Shown: positions 16,471 to 26,959, counted from the first letter of the stretch. The stretch is DNA of 41,025 nt from Streptococcus sp. HMSC078D09 (GCF_001813675.1 NZ_KV813675.1:539734-580758), one strand, 5' to 3'. The notes: generated by a model not told the origin, from the sequence alone. Numbers and translations: made by a program.

Positions 16471-17574
16471 TTATTCTCCATTTCCACCAATGACTTCGAT
16501 TGGATCTACTTTTTTTATTTTGACAAGGGACAAGGCACCACACAAAATAGAAGTCAGGATAAAGCTAACCGAGATGGTGAGATTGTCCTTCAGGGTCATA
16601 AAGGAAGGGACGCTATTGGGTAAAAATGGCGCCATTATGGTTGCCAAGCCAAGTCCCAGCAGCACTCCGATGAGGGAGATAATGGTGAGCTGGGATAGTT
16701 GGACATAGGTAATCTGGCTCATGGACATGCCAATAGCCTTCAAGACACCGAACTGTTTCAACTTCTGCAGGGTGAGGATATAGAAGAAGACCCCTAGGAT
16801 AGCAGAAGAAGCGAGTAAGAGCACCCACGTGATCATCCGTAGCGTCAGATTTTGAGCCTTGTAGCCAGGGATTTTATCGATCACCTGCTTCTTATCCGCC
16901 ACCATCAAATTGCTGGCTAGATCACTAGAAGGGATGCTTTTCTTGGTCACAAGGGTTTGGGCTTGCCATTGATAGCTTGGATCTGTTTTTTGCCGCAGGC
17001 CTGTGTAGGTTTCAGAGCTGATAAAGCCAATCTCGCTGTAGCCGTATTTGGCATTTTTCGCGAAGGCCACGACCTTGAGTTTTTGCTTAGAGGTTTTATC
17101 GATCACTTGATCGCCGACTTGGATTCCCTCGTCCTCTTTGAAAGAACTATCCAGAATGACCTCGTTTTTCTTTAAGTCGGAGATCTTGAGGTCTGTATCT
17201 TCCATGATTGGATTGAGGATTTCTTCTTCATTGTGATCGGTCGCGAAGTAGGTGATATCCAGAGTGTTGGAATCCTCTGATTTTGAGACGGTTGCCCGCT
17301 GGATGGACAAACCCGAATAGTCCATCCCCTCTATCTTTTGGACCTCATCTAAATCCTTCGCCGTAATAGTTGAAAAGGGGATAATCCCTTCTGAATCCGT
17401 CGAAAGGATGTAGTGCAGGGCCCCATAGTTATCGATTTGGGCCGATACTGAACGCCCCAGTCCATTTGTCAGACCGGACAAGAACACCACCATAAACATG
17501 AGGATGGTAATGAGGAGTTCAGTCAGGATAAACTTCTTGGGTTGGTATTTCATTTCATTCCATGCGATTTTCAT
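16471..17574 (-). CDS. ABC exporter permease, HrtB-like FtsX family
   Basis: 367 residues. The N-terminal helix (about 16-38) contains VVFLSGLTNGLGRSVSAQIDN, a pattern also present after the first helix in HrtB heme-export permeases. An extracellular domain follows, then three C-terminal helices typical of FtsX. AAAAGGAG precedes ATG 17574. It is the first gene of a two-gene minus-strand operon with the ATPase. Alternatives are a DevC-like or antimicrobial-peptide exporter. No HssRS-type regulator is adjacent. Confidence 0.75.
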   Translation of the reverse strand: MKIAWNEMKYQPKKFILTELLITILMFMVVFLSGLTNGLGRSVSAQIDNYGALHYILSTDSEGIIPFSTITAKDLDEVQKIEGMDYSGLSIQRATVSKSEDSNTLDITYFATDHNEEEILNPIMEDTDLKISDLKKNEVILDSSFKEDEGIQVGDQVIDKTSKQKLKVVAFAKNAKYGYSEIGFISSETYTGLRQKTDPSYQWQAQTLVTKKSIPSSDLASNLMVADKKQVIDKIPGYKAQNLTLRMITWVLLLASSAILGVFFYILTLQKLKQFGVLKAIGMSMSQITYVQLSQLTIISLIGVLLGLGLATIMAPFLPNSVPSFMTLKDNLTISVSFILTSILCGALSLVKIKKVDPIEVIGGNGE

Positions 17575-17623
17575 ATTCGTTCTCCTTTTAGCACGGAGGT
17601 GCTCAAGTAGCTTGGCACCTAAA

Positions 17624-17685
17624 CATACTCTATCATCATACCATAAGTGGAGGGATAATAGGGGGATGGTGTTTGGTAGAGTATG
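17624..17685 (-). promoter_or_regulatory. Exporter promoter flanked by a 9-bp inverted repeat
   Basis: On the minus strand TGGTATGAT (complement of 17635-17643) is an extended -10. CATACTCTA (17624-17632) lies at the predicted transcription start and its inverted copy TAGAGTATG (17677-17685) lies upstream; the arms are 53 bp apart, near five helical turns. This looks like a repressor or activator site; the regulator is unknown. Confidence 0.45.
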
Positions 17686-17774
17686 AAGGAATCGTATTTG
17701 TTTACTGTGTTCAATTTGATTCTCAATTATTAATTGTTAATGAATACAAAAATAAATCTGCTATAGACAAGAAA

Positions 17775-17800
17775 AAAAAGCCTTGATTTCAAGGCTTTTC
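17775..17800 (-). terminator. Minus-strand terminator without a visible upstream gene
   Basis: AAAAGCCTTGA and TCAAGGCTTTT form a stem. Read on the minus strand it is followed by eight T's, so it terminates leftward transcription. No convincing gene lies to its right on that strand before the birA side, so the transcript it ends is unidentified. Confidence 0.6.
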
Positions 17801-18233
17801 CTGTTGATTTAGATGCCCCCTGCATGGATTTGGAAAGAACTTTCATATTGAGAGTAATTAAAAATGTTGAAATTTAATTGAATTTCGGAAGGCGCTTTTA
17901 GGTATTTACAATATCATGATTAAAAAGTAGGGCAAAAAACATACTGAAGTGAACTGTTTAGTAGCTTAAATATATCATGGCGCTATCTAAAAAGTTAATT
18001 TTATAGAGTTTGTTGGAATAGTTACTGAGTTTTTTTGTTTATATTCAAACTTTATTATTATGTCATGAAAATAATTAGAAAAACAGACTTGTATTATTTT
18101 GAAATTTGTATATGATGAAGGTGTAAGAACTATAAAATAGCCTGTTAGAAAGGGGAATGAAAGAATTAATCAGGCTATATAAAATTGGTGATTGGTATTT
18201 AATGTTGTAAACCAAGAAAGGAAAAGGTAAAAA
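17801..18233. other. AT-rich gap without a recognised gene
   Basis: I see no open frame with a plausible start on either strand. TTGTAT (18089-18094) and TATGAT (18111-18116), 16 bp apart, may be a promoter for the small ORF that follows. Base composition is far more AT-rich than the genes on both sides. Confidence 0.5.
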
Positions 18234-18467
18234 ATGCAAATACATAAAAAAATTTTTATAGTAGCGCTGGTTTTATCCATTTGTATCTCACTTTATTTTC
18301 TTATCAGTCCATCTAAAATTCTCACCTTTCCGATTTTTGTTAGTGAATTTGATGACACCACATTTAAATATTACATGTTTGTGAAGATTGGAATTGTATT
18401 ATTATTTATCAAATTCCTACTAGATATATGCTTAGAATTTATCAAGAATTGGTTTAAAAATTTTTGA
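18234..18467 (+). CDS. Small hypothetical membrane protein
   Basis: A 77-residue ORF with two hydrophobic segments (about 8-25 and 47-66), a basic N-terminus and the end KNWFKNF. AAAGGAAAAGG lies before ATG 18234 and a strong terminator follows the stop, both of which support a real gene. I do not recognise the family. It could be a bacteriocin-immunity-like or other accessory membrane protein. AT content is high, suggesting recent acquisition. Confidence 0.55.
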   Translation: MQIHKKIFIVALVLSICISLYFLISPSKILTFPIFVSEFDDTTFKYYMFVKIGIVLLFIKFLLDICLEFIKNWFKNF

Positions 18468-18480
18468 TATTTCTTCACAC

Positions 18481-18518
18481 AAAAGAGTCTGAGACAGCGT
18501 TTTGTCTCAGACTCTTTT
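18481..18518. terminator. Bidirectional terminator between small ORF and birA
   Basis: AAAAGAGTCTGAGACA and TGTCTCAGACTCTTTT form a perfect 16-bp stem with a GCGTTT loop. A and T runs on both sides let it work on both strands. Its core resembles the ends of the repeat at 15594-15776. Confidence 0.88.
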
Positions 18519-18537
18519 GTGAGTTGTGATCTCTGTT

Positions 18538-19479
18538 TTATAGATTCCACTGCTTGAGGGAGATTTCTCCGCTATTGAGCCAGATTTCTTCTTGATTGTC
18601 TAATTGGACCAAGAGTTGGCCGGTATCAGAGATGTCTTTGGCAAGGCCTTGATAGGTCTGTTGGTTCTGCTCAAAAGTGACAGTTCGTCCTAAGACCAAG
18701 GAGCGTTCTTTATAGAGGTAGACCAGTTCATCGACATCCGTTTGGAAGAATTCTTTCCAGATCTCACTGATGAGGTCATTGCGGGTGATGGGACAAGGTC
18801 CTTCAAATAAGGAACCAGCCTTACTTTCTAGCTCTTCTGGGAAAGTAGGGATGGCTAAATTGAGACCGACTCCGATAATGACATCCGTGACAAGACCGGT
18901 TTCAATCGAGGTGATAGCTTCGGTGAGGATTCCCCCAATTTTTTTATGGCGGTAGTAAATATCATTGACCCATTTGATATCGATATCGATCAGGGTCAGG
19001 TTTTTAATAGCCTTGTAGATGGCTCCAGCGACCATGAGGGTATAAGGAGGGAGCTCTGCAGGGGGCAGTTGAGGCTTGAGATGAAGGGACATGTAGATGC
19101 CCCCTTGATCGGGACAGTAGTAGTCCCGACCAAAGCGGCCTTTTCCAGCAGCCTGCGAATTGGCCAGATAGAGCGCCTTGCCTTCTTGATGGCTTTCTAT
19201 GCCTAATTTGGCATCCAATTGGGTGGAGCTACATTGTTCGTTTAAGGAAACAGTCAATTGGGTATTTTTTGCGATCACTTCAGGAAGCAGAATATCGCCT
19301 GAGACCAGTTTGTAGCCCTTCTTTTTGAGGGACTCGATGACGACCCCATCTTTTTCTAGTCGTTGGATGGCCTTCCAGATAGAGGTACGGGAAACGCCTA
19401 GTTCTTGCGCCAGCTGCTCCCCGTTGACATAATCATCTGCCTGAGAAAGGGTTTGAAAGAGGATTTCATGTGTTTTCAT
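18538..19479 (-). CDS. birA: Bifunctional biotin ligase / repressor
   Basis: 313-residue cytosolic enzyme that makes biotinyl-AMP and attaches biotin to carboxylase carrier proteins. An N-terminal winged helix (about 1-60, LAQELGVSRTSIWKAIQRLEKDG) indicates a DNA-binding role as well. The catalytic core has the biotin-binding loop AAGKGRFGR (near 112-120), then GGIYMSL, KWVNDIYY and KKIGGILTE. It begins 8 bases after the galR stop, so the two are probably cotranscribed. birA next to msmR is also the arrangement I recall in pneumococcus. Confidence 0.93.
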   Translation of the reverse strand: MKTHEILFQTLSQADDYVNGEQLAQELGVSRTSIWKAIQRLEKDGVVIESLKKKGYKLVSGDILLPEVIAKNTQLTVSLNEQCSSTQLDAKLGIESHQEGKALYLANSQAAGKGRFGRDYYCPDQGGIYMSLHLKPQLPPAELPPYTLMVAGAIYKAIKNLTLIDIDIKWVNDIYYRHKKIGGILTEAITSIETGLVTDVIIGVGLNLAIPTFPEELESKAGSLFEGPCPITRNDLISEIWKEFFQTDVDELVYLYKERSLVLGRTVTFEQNQQTYQGLAKDISDTGQLLVQLDNQEEIWLNSGEISLKQWNL

Positions 19480-19487
19480 AGTACCTC

Positions 19488-20498
<1,011 letters not shown>

Positions 20499-20523
20499 TC
20501 ATCCTTTATTGATTTCTACTTCC

Positions 20524-20568
20524 AGTATACTCTAAAAACTAGTAAAAAGAAATAAAATTTTACTAAAT
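20524..20568 (-). promoter_or_regulatory. galR promoter with two candidate GalR boxes
   Basis: On the minus strand TATACT (20524-20529) is the -10. Box 1 is TTTTACTAGTT (complement of 20537-20547), within the spacer. Box 2 is TTTTACTAAAT (20558-20568, plus strand). Their centres are 21 bp apart, two helical turns, the same spacing as at galK. Confidence 0.6.
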
Positions 20569-21396
20569 TTTATGTTTGCTACGATATTGGCTAGGAGTCA
20601 GTTGGCTATAGGCCTTAAAAGCCTTTGAAAAATAGAGGGGATCTGAAAAACCCACTGAGTAAGCTACAATCTTGATGCTCTCGTCTGTGTTGGCCAGCAA
20701 TTGCTGGGCTCGCTGCATGCGGACCGAGTGCAGGAATTCTTTGGGAGAGATCTGGTGAAACTCCTTAAAAACAGTTGTTAGGTAAGACCGATGGACATTG
20801 AGGTCATCGGCGATCTCTTGAATACTTAGATGATCTTTATTGTAATGCGTCTCAATCATATGCTTGCAGGTCAGATAGAGCTGATAGGTGGGAGATGGAT
20901 GGCTCCGATGGATATCGGGAGCCACTTCACTGATAAGAAATAGCAGTTCATAGATCTGAGAGAGAAGGTGGAGTTGGTAGTGCGAAGTCATCTTTGAAGC
21001 CTCTGCTTTGTGGACGAGTTGCTCCATAAACTGGCCAATCTTTTCTGTTTCCACCTCTGTTTTCTTTAGAAAACCTTTTTCATGCAGGGTTGAAAAACGC
21101 ATGAAATCACTCACCTTGGTGCCACTGATGCCAATCCAGTAGTAGGACCAAGGTTCTTCGGCATCGGCCTTGTAGTAGGTCACCATATTTTTAGGGAGGA
21201 GAAAGAGATCCCCAGCCTCTAGGTGGATTTCTTTTTTATTGAAGTGGAAGACTCCCTTCCCTTCTGTAATAAAATGCAGGACAAAATTATCTCGGACGCT
21301 AGGGCCAAATTCATAGTTCTTCGGGCAATCTTCGTAGCCATAAAAATCAAGGGCTAGGTCAATGGTATCGGTTTGGTATTCAGAAAAGACTGACAT
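20563..21396 (-). CDS. msmR: AraC-family activator of the msm/raf genes
   Basis: 277 residues. The N-terminal AraC-type cupin (about 10-150, with VLHFITEGKGVF and LEAGDLFLLPKN) should bind the sugar inducer. The C-terminal double helix-turn-helix (about 175-277) ends AYSVGFSDPLYFSKAFKAYSQLTPSQYRSKH. It is divergent from aga and resembles MsmR/RafR, activator of raffinose and melibiose use. AGGAGG precedes ATG 21396, in a very short predicted leader. Confidence 0.9.
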   Translation of the reverse strand: MSVFSEYQTDTIDLALDFYGYEDCPKNYEFGPSVRDNFVLHFITEGKGVFHFNKKEIHLEAGDLFLLPKNMVTYYKADAEEPWSYYWIGISGTKVSDFMRFSTLHEKGFLKKTEVETEKIGQFMEQLVHKAEASKMTSHYQLHLLSQIYELLFLISEVAPDIHRSHPSPTYQLYLTCKHMIETHYNKDHLSIQEIADDLNVHRSYLTTVFKEFHQISPKEFLHSVRMQRAQQLLANTDESIKIVAYSVGFSDPLYFSKAFKAYSQLTPSQYRSKHKI

Positions 21397-21416
21397 GGTT
21401 GAACCTCCTACCTAAC

Positions 21417-21425
21417 ATTTTACCA
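21417..21425 (-). promoter_or_regulatory. Extended -10 promoter of msmR
   Basis: The minus strand reads TGGTAAAAT, identical to the promoter at 2277-2285. Predicted transcription starts about 15 bases before the msmR ATG, leaving just room for its AGGAGG site. Confidence 0.6.
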
Positions 21426-21450
21426 TATATGTGCAACAAAATTCTATTTT

Positions 21451-21464
21451 CGGAAGCGTTTACA
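21451..21464. promoter_or_regulatory. Catabolite-responsive element (cre) in the msmR-aga gap
   Basis: CGGAAGCGTTTACA matches the cre consensus TGNWANCGNTTWCA at every fixed position but the first. It lies between the divergent msmR and aga genes, so CcpA could repress either or both. Confidence 0.65.
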
Positions 21465-21557
21465 ATGAGTAAAATAAAGACATGCTAAAAAAGAAAGTTA
21501 TTGGAACCGAATTTAAAAATACATAGTGATATTTTATAGGATCCAATGGAGGAAGAT

Positions 21558-23720
21558 ATGGCAATTCGTATCGAACAAAATTTGTTCTATGTAGAAAGTA
21601 AGGGACTGAGCCTGATCCTTGAAAATCGCGATGGCTACCTGATGCTTAAGCATCTGGGGCGTCCGATCCCGTCTTATCATTTTTCCAATACAGTGCATGA
21701 GAAGGACCATGCTTTCTCAGGAAATCTCACACCTGACAATCGAACCTTTAGCTTGGATACCCAGCGACAGGTCTTGGGCCAGCACGGACTAGGAGATTTT
21801 CGAAAACCGTCTATCCAGATCCAGCACGGAGCCACAGAGGTGACGGATTTCCTCTATGTCGGAGCCAATATCTACTCTGGTAGTGTCGAGGCGACCGGTC
21901 TTCCGAATCCACATACAGGAGATCAGGCTGAAACCTTGGCCTTGGTCTTTGAAGATGATCAAGCAGCCCTTCGTTTGACCCTCTACTACACCGCCTACGA
22001 GGATCAGGCTACTATCACTAGCTTTTCTAAGATTGAAAACTATGGTGACGAAACCGTCGTGATTCACAAGGCTCTTAGTGTGATGGCAGATGTCCCAGCA
22101 GGTGACTATGATGTCATCACCCTTCAAGGGGCCTATGCGAGAGAAAAAACAGTCCGCCGTCAGCAAGTGGAGCAAGGAATCTTCTCCATCAGCTCTAACC
22201 GTGGTGCTTCTGGACACGCCCAGACCCCAGCCCTTATTCTCGCTGATCATGAAGTGACAGAAGATGCGGGTTCTGCTCTTGCCTTCCAACTGCTCTACAG
22301 TGGAAATTTTGAAGCTTTTGTTCAGAAAAATCAACTCAATGAAGTTCGGGTTGGACTAGGAATCAATCCTGAAAACTTCGCCTGGGAATTGGAAGCAAAT
22401 CAGAGTTTTGATACGCCAGTGGCCATGATCACATACTCCCATCAGGGATTGACCGGTCTTAGCCAAGAGAGCCAAGCTTTTGTTCAAAGCCATATTATTC
22501 CAGCACCGTTTGCTTATAAAGAACGTCCGATCCTGATCAATAACTGGGAAGCCACCTACTTTGATTTCAAAAAAGACAAATTATTGGAGCTAGCAGACGA
22601 AGCTCAAAAAGTGGGCATCGAACTCTTTGTTCTTGATGATGGTTGGTTTGGCAATCGGTATGATGACAATCGGGCCCTCGGTGACTGGACCGTTAATGAA
22701 GAAAAATTAGGGGGAAGCCTAGCAGAATTGATCCAAGGCATCCACGACAAGGGACTTCAATTTGGCCTTTGGGTGGAGCCAGAAATGATTTCTGTTGATA
22801 GCGACCTCTATCGGGCTCATCCGGACTGGGCTATTCAAGTCCCAGGCTACGAACACACCTATTCACGAAATCAACTGGTACTCGATTTCTCAAATAGAGA
22901 AGTAGTGGACTATATCAAGCAGGTCTTGGATGACTTACTTGGAAACCATGAGATCGACTATATCAAATGGGATATGAACCGCAATATCACCAAGCTTGGA
23001 AATGGGAAAACCTACCTTGAAACCAAGATGCAATCCCATGCGTATATCTTGGGCCTCTATGAAGTGGTTTCCTACTTGACGGAGAAGTACGACAACATCC
23101 TCTTTGAGTCCTGCTCCGGTGGTGGTGGTCGCAATGACCTTGGTATGATGCGTTACTTCCCTCAAGTGTGGGCAAGTGACAATACGGATGCCATGGCCAG
23201 ACTTCCCATCCAGTATGGATCTAGTTATCTCTATCCAACCATTTCTATGGGAGCTCACGTATCAGCGGTGCCAAATCACCAGATGGGACGGATGACACCA
23301 CTTGAAACGAGAGGTCATGTAGCCATGATGGGAAATCTGGGCTATGAATTAGATCTAACCAGTCTTCCGCAAGAAGAGTTGGATCGGATCGCAGCTCAAG
23401 TCGCTCATTACAAAACGATTCGACCACTTGTTCAGTTCGGAAAACACTGCCGCTTGATCAATCCAAGCCAAGGTAGCAATCAAGCAGCCGTCCAGTTCAC
23501 TTATCAAGACCGCACGGTTGTAACCTATGTACGGGTCTTATCAACGGTTGAGGAGATCGAGCCGACCCTGAAACTCAAAGGATTGGAAGAAGATGCGCTC
23601 TATCGCTTAGAAGGGACGAACCAAGTCTATTCAGGAGCTGAGCTCATGTATGCCGGCTTAACCGTCGTTCTTCCTCAGGGAGATTTCCTCAGCAAACAAT
23701 ATGTTTTTGTCAAAAAATAA
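21558..23720 (+). CDS. aga: Alpha-galactosidase, GH36
   Basis: 720-residue cytosolic enzyme that hydrolyses terminal alpha-galactose from raffinose, melibiose and related sugars. An N-terminal beta-sandwich precedes the catalytic barrel, with [11 protein letters not shown], nucleophile Asp472 in [17 protein letters not shown], and acid/base Asp541 in ASDNTDA. There is no signal peptide. I start at ATG 21558 because GGAGGAAG lies just before it; ATG 21546 includes that site in the gene. First gene of the aga-msmEFG-gtfA operon; its product galactose feeds galKTE. Confidence 0.95.
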   Translation: MAIRIEQNLFYVESKGLSLILENRDGYLMLKHLGRPIPSYHFSNTVHEKDHAFSGNLTPDNRTFSLDTQRQVLGQHGLGDFRKPSIQIQHGATEVTDFLYVGANIYSGSVEATGLPNPHTGDQAETLALVFEDDQAALRLTLYYTAYEDQATITSFSKIENYGDETVVIHKALSVMADVPAGDYDVITLQGAYAREKTVRRQQVEQGIFSISSNRGASGHAQTPALILADHEVTEDAGSALAFQLLYSGNFEAFVQKNQLNEVRVGLGINPENFAWELEANQSFDTPVAMITYSHQGLTGLSQESQAFVQSHIIPAPFAYKERPILINNWEATYFDFKKDKLLELADEAQKVGIELFVLDDGWFGNRYDDNRALGDWTVNEEKLGGSLAELIQGIHDKGLQFGLWVEPEMISVDSDLYRAHPDWAIQVPGYEHTYSRNQLVLDFSNREVVDYIKQVLDDLLGNHEIDYIKWDMNRNITKLGNGKTYLETKMQSHAYILGLYEVVSYLTEKYDNILFESCSGGGGRNDLGMMRYFPQVWASDNTDAMARLPIQYGSSYLYPTISMGAHVSAVPNHQMGRMTPLETRGHVAMMGNLGYELDLTSLPQEELDRIAAQVAHYKTIRPLVQFGKHCRLINPSQGSNQAAVQFTYQDRTVVTYVRVLSTVEEIEPTLKLKGLEEDALYRLEGTNQVYSGAELMYAGLTVVLPQGDFLSKQYVFVKK

Positions 23721-23734
23721 AAGGAGACAGCCAA

Positions 23735-24994
23735 ATGAAATGGTATAAAAAAATCGGACTTCTTGCGACTACAGGCCTAGCCTTGTTTGGGCTCGGTGCT
23801 TGCTCCAACGATGGAAAATCTGCGGATGGCACAGTGACCATCGAGTATTTCAACCAGAAAAAAGAAATGACCAAAACTTTAGAAGAAATCGCGCGTGATT
23901 TTGAAAAGGAAAACCCAAAGGTCAAGGTCAAAGTTGTCAATGTACCGAACGGTGGTGAAGTATTGAAAACACGTGTCCTCGCAGGAGATGTGCCAGATGT
24001 GGTTAATATTTACCCACAGTCTATCGAACTGCAAGAATGGGCAAAAGCGGGTGTCTTCGAAGATTTAAGCAATAAAGACTATCTCAAACGCGTGAAAAAC
24101 GGTTACGCTGAAAAATATGCCGTGAACGGAAAAGTCTACAACGTTCCTTTCACAGCCAATGCTTACGGAATCTACTACAACAAAGATAAATTCGAAGAAC
24201 TGGGCTTGAAGGTTCCTGAAACCTGGGATGAATTTGAACAGTTAGTCAAAGACATCGTTGCCAAAGGACAAACACCATTTGGAATTGCAGGTGCAGATGC
24301 TTGGACACTCAATGGGTATAATCAATTAGCCTTTGCGACAGCAGCAGGTGGAGGAAAAGAAGCCAATCAATACCTTCGTTATTCTCAACCAAATGCTATT
24401 AAATTGACTGATCCGATTATGAAAGATGACATCAAGGTGATGGATATTCTTCGCATTAAAGGTTCGAAGCAAAAGAACTGGGAAGGCGCTGGCTATACAG
24501 ACGTTATCGGAGCCTTCGCGCGTGGAGATGTCCTCATGACACCAAATGGGTCTTGGGCTATAACAGCGATCAATGAACAAAAACCGAAATTTAAGATTGG
24601 GACCTTCATGATTCCAGGGAAAGAAAAAGGACAAAGCTTAACCGTTGGTGCGGGAGACTTAGCATGGTCTATCTCCGCTACTACCAAACATCCAAAAGAA
24701 GCCAATGCCTTTGTGGAATACATGACCCGTCCAGAAGTCATGCAAAAGTACTATGATGTGGACGGATCTCCAACAGCGATCGAAGGGGTCAAACAAGCAG
24801 GAGAGGATTCACCGCTTGCTGGGATGACCAAATATGCCTTTACGGATCGTCACTTGGTGTGGTTGCAACAATACTGGACCAGTGAAGCAGACTTCCATAC
24901 CTTGACGATGAACTATGTCTTGACAGGTGATAAACAAGGAATGGTCAATGATTTGAATGCCTTCTTTAACCCGATGAAAGCGGATGTGGATTAG
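23735..24994 (+). CDS. msmE: Multiple-sugar-binding lipoprotein
   Basis: 419-residue extracellular solute-binding protein of the CUT1 family (MsmE/RafE), for raffinose, melibiose, isomaltotriose and similar sugars. The signal peptide ends in lipobox LGAC with modified Cys23. Typical family stretches include AYGIYYNKDKFEELGLKVPETWDEF and the ligand-face GAGDLAWSIS. AAAGGAGA precedes ATG 23735. It lies between aga and the permease genes. Confidence 0.93.
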   Translation: MKWYKKIGLLATTGLALFGLGACSNDGKSADGTVTIEYFNQKKEMTKTLEEIARDFEKENPKVKVKVVNVPNGGEVLKTRVLAGDVPDVVNIYPQSIELQEWAKAGVFEDLSNKDYLKRVKNGYAEKYAVNGKVYNVPFTANAYGIYYNKDKFEELGLKVPETWDEFEQLVKDIVAKGQTPFGIAGADAWTLNGYNQLAFATAAGGGKEANQYLRYSQPNAIKLTDPIMKDDIKVMDILRIKGSKQKNWEGAGYTDVIGAFARGDVLMTPNGSWAITAINEQKPKFKIGTFMIPGKEKGQSLTVGAGDLAWSISATTKHPKEANAFVEYMTRPEVMQKYYDVDGSPTAIEGVKQAGEDSPLAGMTKYAFTDRHLVWLQQYWTSEADFHTLTMNYVLTGDKQGMVNDLNAFFNPMKADVD

Positions 24995-25007
24995 GAGTAG
25001 AGAGACA

Positions 25008-25874
25008 ATGAAAAAAGTATTACAAAAATATTGGGCATGGGCTTTTGTGGTCATTCCCCTCTTATTACAAGCAATTTTCTTCTATGTGCCAATGTTCCAA
25101 GGAGCCTTTTACAGTTTTACCAACTGGACAGGTTTGACCTATAACTACAAGTTTGTTGGCTTGAACAACTTTAAGCTCCTCTTTATGGATCCAAAATTCA
25201 TGAATGCTATTGGCTTTACTGCGATCATCACGATTGCTATGGTAGTTGGTGAGATTGCCCTTGGGATCTTCATTGCGCGTGTCTTGAACTCTAAAATCAA
25301 AGGCCAAACCTTCTTCCGTGCGTGGTTCTTCTTCCCAGCTGTTTTGTCTGGTTTGACAGTGGCTTTGATCTTCAAACAAGTCTTCAACTACGGTCTACCA
25401 GCGATTGGGAATGCCCTTCATATCGAGTTTCTTCAAACTAGTCTTTTAGGGACTAAGTGGGGAGCGATCTTTGCGGCTGTCTTTGTCCTTCTTTGGCAAG
25501 GGGTGGCTATGCCTATCATTATCTTCCTAGCAGGTCTGCAATCTATTCCAACTGAGATTACAGAAGCAGCCAGAATCGATGGTGCAACGAGCAAGCAAGT
25601 CTTCTGGAATGTTGAATTGCCTTACTTGCTACCAAGTGTCTCTATGGTCTTTATCCTAGCCCTAAAAGGTGGGCTTACCGCCTTTGACCAAGTCTTTGCC
25701 ATGACTGGTGGTGGTCCAAACAATGCCACAACCTCACTTGGGCTCTTGGTTTATAATTACGCCTTTAAAAACAACCAATTCGGTTATGCCAATGCCATTG
25801 CCGTAATCTTGTTCTTCTTGATTGTAGTGATTTCGATCATCCAATTGAGAGTATCTAAGAAATTTGAAATTTAA
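25008..25874 (+). CDS. msmF: Sugar ABC permease MsmF
   Basis: 288 residues with six hydrophobic helices and an EAA loop TEAARIDGATSKQVFWNVELPYLLP. The start pattern KYWAWAFVVIPLLLQAIFFYVPMF is typical of the MalF-like half. I start at ATG 25008, which has TTAGGAG (overlapping the msmE stop) upstream; the longer frame begins inside msmE. It partners with MsmG. Confidence 0.93.
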   Translation: MKKVLQKYWAWAFVVIPLLLQAIFFYVPMFQGAFYSFTNWTGLTYNYKFVGLNNFKLLFMDPKFMNAIGFTAIITIAMVVGEIALGIFIARVLNSKIKGQTFFRAWFFFPAVLSGLTVALIFKQVFNYGLPAIGNALHIEFLQTSLLGTKWGAIFAAVFVLLWQGVAMPIIIFLAGLQSIPTEITEAARIDGATSKQVFWNVELPYLLPSVSMVFILALKGGLTAFDQVFAMTGGGPNNATTSLGLLVYNYAFKNNQFGYANAIAVILFFLIVVISIIQLRVSKKFEI

Positions 25875-25887
25875 GAGGAGAAGCACG

Positions 25888-26721
25888 ATGAAACAAGATG
25901 AAAGAAAAGCCTTGATTGGCAAATATATTCTATTGATTCTAGGATCGGTTCTGATTTTAGTGCCACTCCTTGCCACCCTCTTTAGTTCCTTTAAACCCAC
26001 CAAAGATATTGTAGATAATTTCTTTGGATTCCCGACGAACTTCACATGGGACAACTTTAGCCGTCTCTTGGCTGATGGAATCGGAGGCTATTATTGGAAC
26101 TCAGTCGTCATCACTGTCTTGTCTTTACTTGCAGTAATGATCTTTATCCCCATGGCAGCCTACTCTATCGCTCGCAATATGAGTAAGAGAAAAGCCTTTA
26201 CCATCATGTACACCCTCTTGATCCTTGGGATCTTTGTACCTTTCCAAGTCATCATGATTCCGATTACGGTTATGATGAGTAAACTCGGTTTGGCTAATAC
26301 CTTTGGATTGATCTTGCTTTACTTGACCTATGCGATTCCACAGACCCTCTTTCTCTATGTAGGGTATATCAAAATCTCGATTCCAGAAAGTTTGGATGAA
26401 GCAGCAGAGATCGATGGGGCTAATAAATTCACAACCTATTTCCGCATCATCTTCCCAATGATGAAACCGATGCATGCGACAACCATGATTATCAATGCCC
26501 TTTGGTTCTGGAATGACTTCATGTTGCCACTCCTTGTCTTGAACCGGGATTCCAAAATGTGGACCTTGCCTTTGTTCCAATACAACTATGCAGGCCAATA
26601 TTTCAACGACTACGGACCAAGCTTTGCCTCTTACGTGGTCGGTATTATCAGTATCACCATTGTCTATCTCTTCTTCCAACGCCATATCATCGCAGGAATG
26701 AGCAACGGCGCAGTGAAATAA
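25888..26721 (+). CDS. msmG: Sugar ABC permease MsmG
   Basis: 277 residues, six helices, EAA loop DEAAEIDGANKFTTYFRIIFPMMKP. The C-terminus YLFFQRHIIAGMSNGAVK is characteristic of the MalG-like half. I start at ATG 25888 behind AAGAGGAG, 13 bases after msmF. The operon has no msmK, so the ATPase must come from elsewhere in the genome, as is known for streptococcal raf systems. Confidence 0.93.
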   Translation: MKQDERKALIGKYILLILGSVLILVPLLATLFSSFKPTKDIVDNFFGFPTNFTWDNFSRLLADGIGGYYWNSVVITVLSLLAVMIFIPMAAYSIARNMSKRKAFTIMYTLLILGIFVPFQVIMIPITVMMSKLGLANTFGLILLYLTYAIPQTLFLYVGYIKISIPESLDEAAEIDGANKFTTYFRIIFPMMKPMHATTMIINALWFWNDFMLPLLVLNRDSKMWTLPLFQYNYAGQYFNDYGPSFASYVVGIISITIVYLFFQRHIIAGMSNGAVK

Positions 26722-26761
26722 CAAGATACAAAGCCCGTCAAAAGCTCACAGTGAAAATAGG

Positions 26762-26798
26762 GAATCTGAATAAGAAGCCTTGGCTTCTTGGAAGATTC
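26762..26798 (+). other. Intra-operon hairpin between msmG and gtfA
   Basis: AAGAAGCC and GGCTTCTT form an inner stem, extended by GAATCT and AGATTC outside. ATCTTTTTC follows, a weak T run. It may be a partial terminator that lowers gtfA expression, or an mRNA stabiliser for the transporter genes. Confidence 0.45.
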
Positions 26799-26908
26799 AT
26801 CTTTTTCACACAGAGCTTAGGGCGTGTTCAATTCCAGATACAAAGGGACGATTCAGCTTACTGATTTCAATCGTATCCTAGGAAGTAATTCTAAAATATA
26901 AAAACTCA

Positions 26909-26940
26909 TGAAAGCCAGGTCCTCAAAGACTTGGCTTTCA
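26909..26940 (+). other. Stem-loop just upstream of the gtfA ribosome-binding site
   Basis: TGAAAGCCAGGTC and GACTTGGCTTTCA pair over 13 positions (one G-U). It is followed by an A run and not by T's, so on the plus strand it is not a terminator. It ends about 20 bases before the gtfA ATG. Confidence 0.5.
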
Positions 26941-26959
26941 AAAAAGAAAGGGAACCATT

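Noticed and set aside
17896..17909. 14-base match (TTTTAGGTATTTAC) to 37796-37809, just beyond the ISL3 end
   Set aside because: A match of this length is expected by chance in AT-rich DNA of this size, and no further similarity extends from it.
21789..22334. Minus-strand open frame of 181 codons opposite aga
   Set aside because: It lies wholly within the alpha-galactosidase gene and lacks a plausible start signal.
26125..26724. Minus-strand open frame of 199 codons opposite msmG
   Set aside because: It is antisense to a clear permease and its composition is that of a shadow frame.
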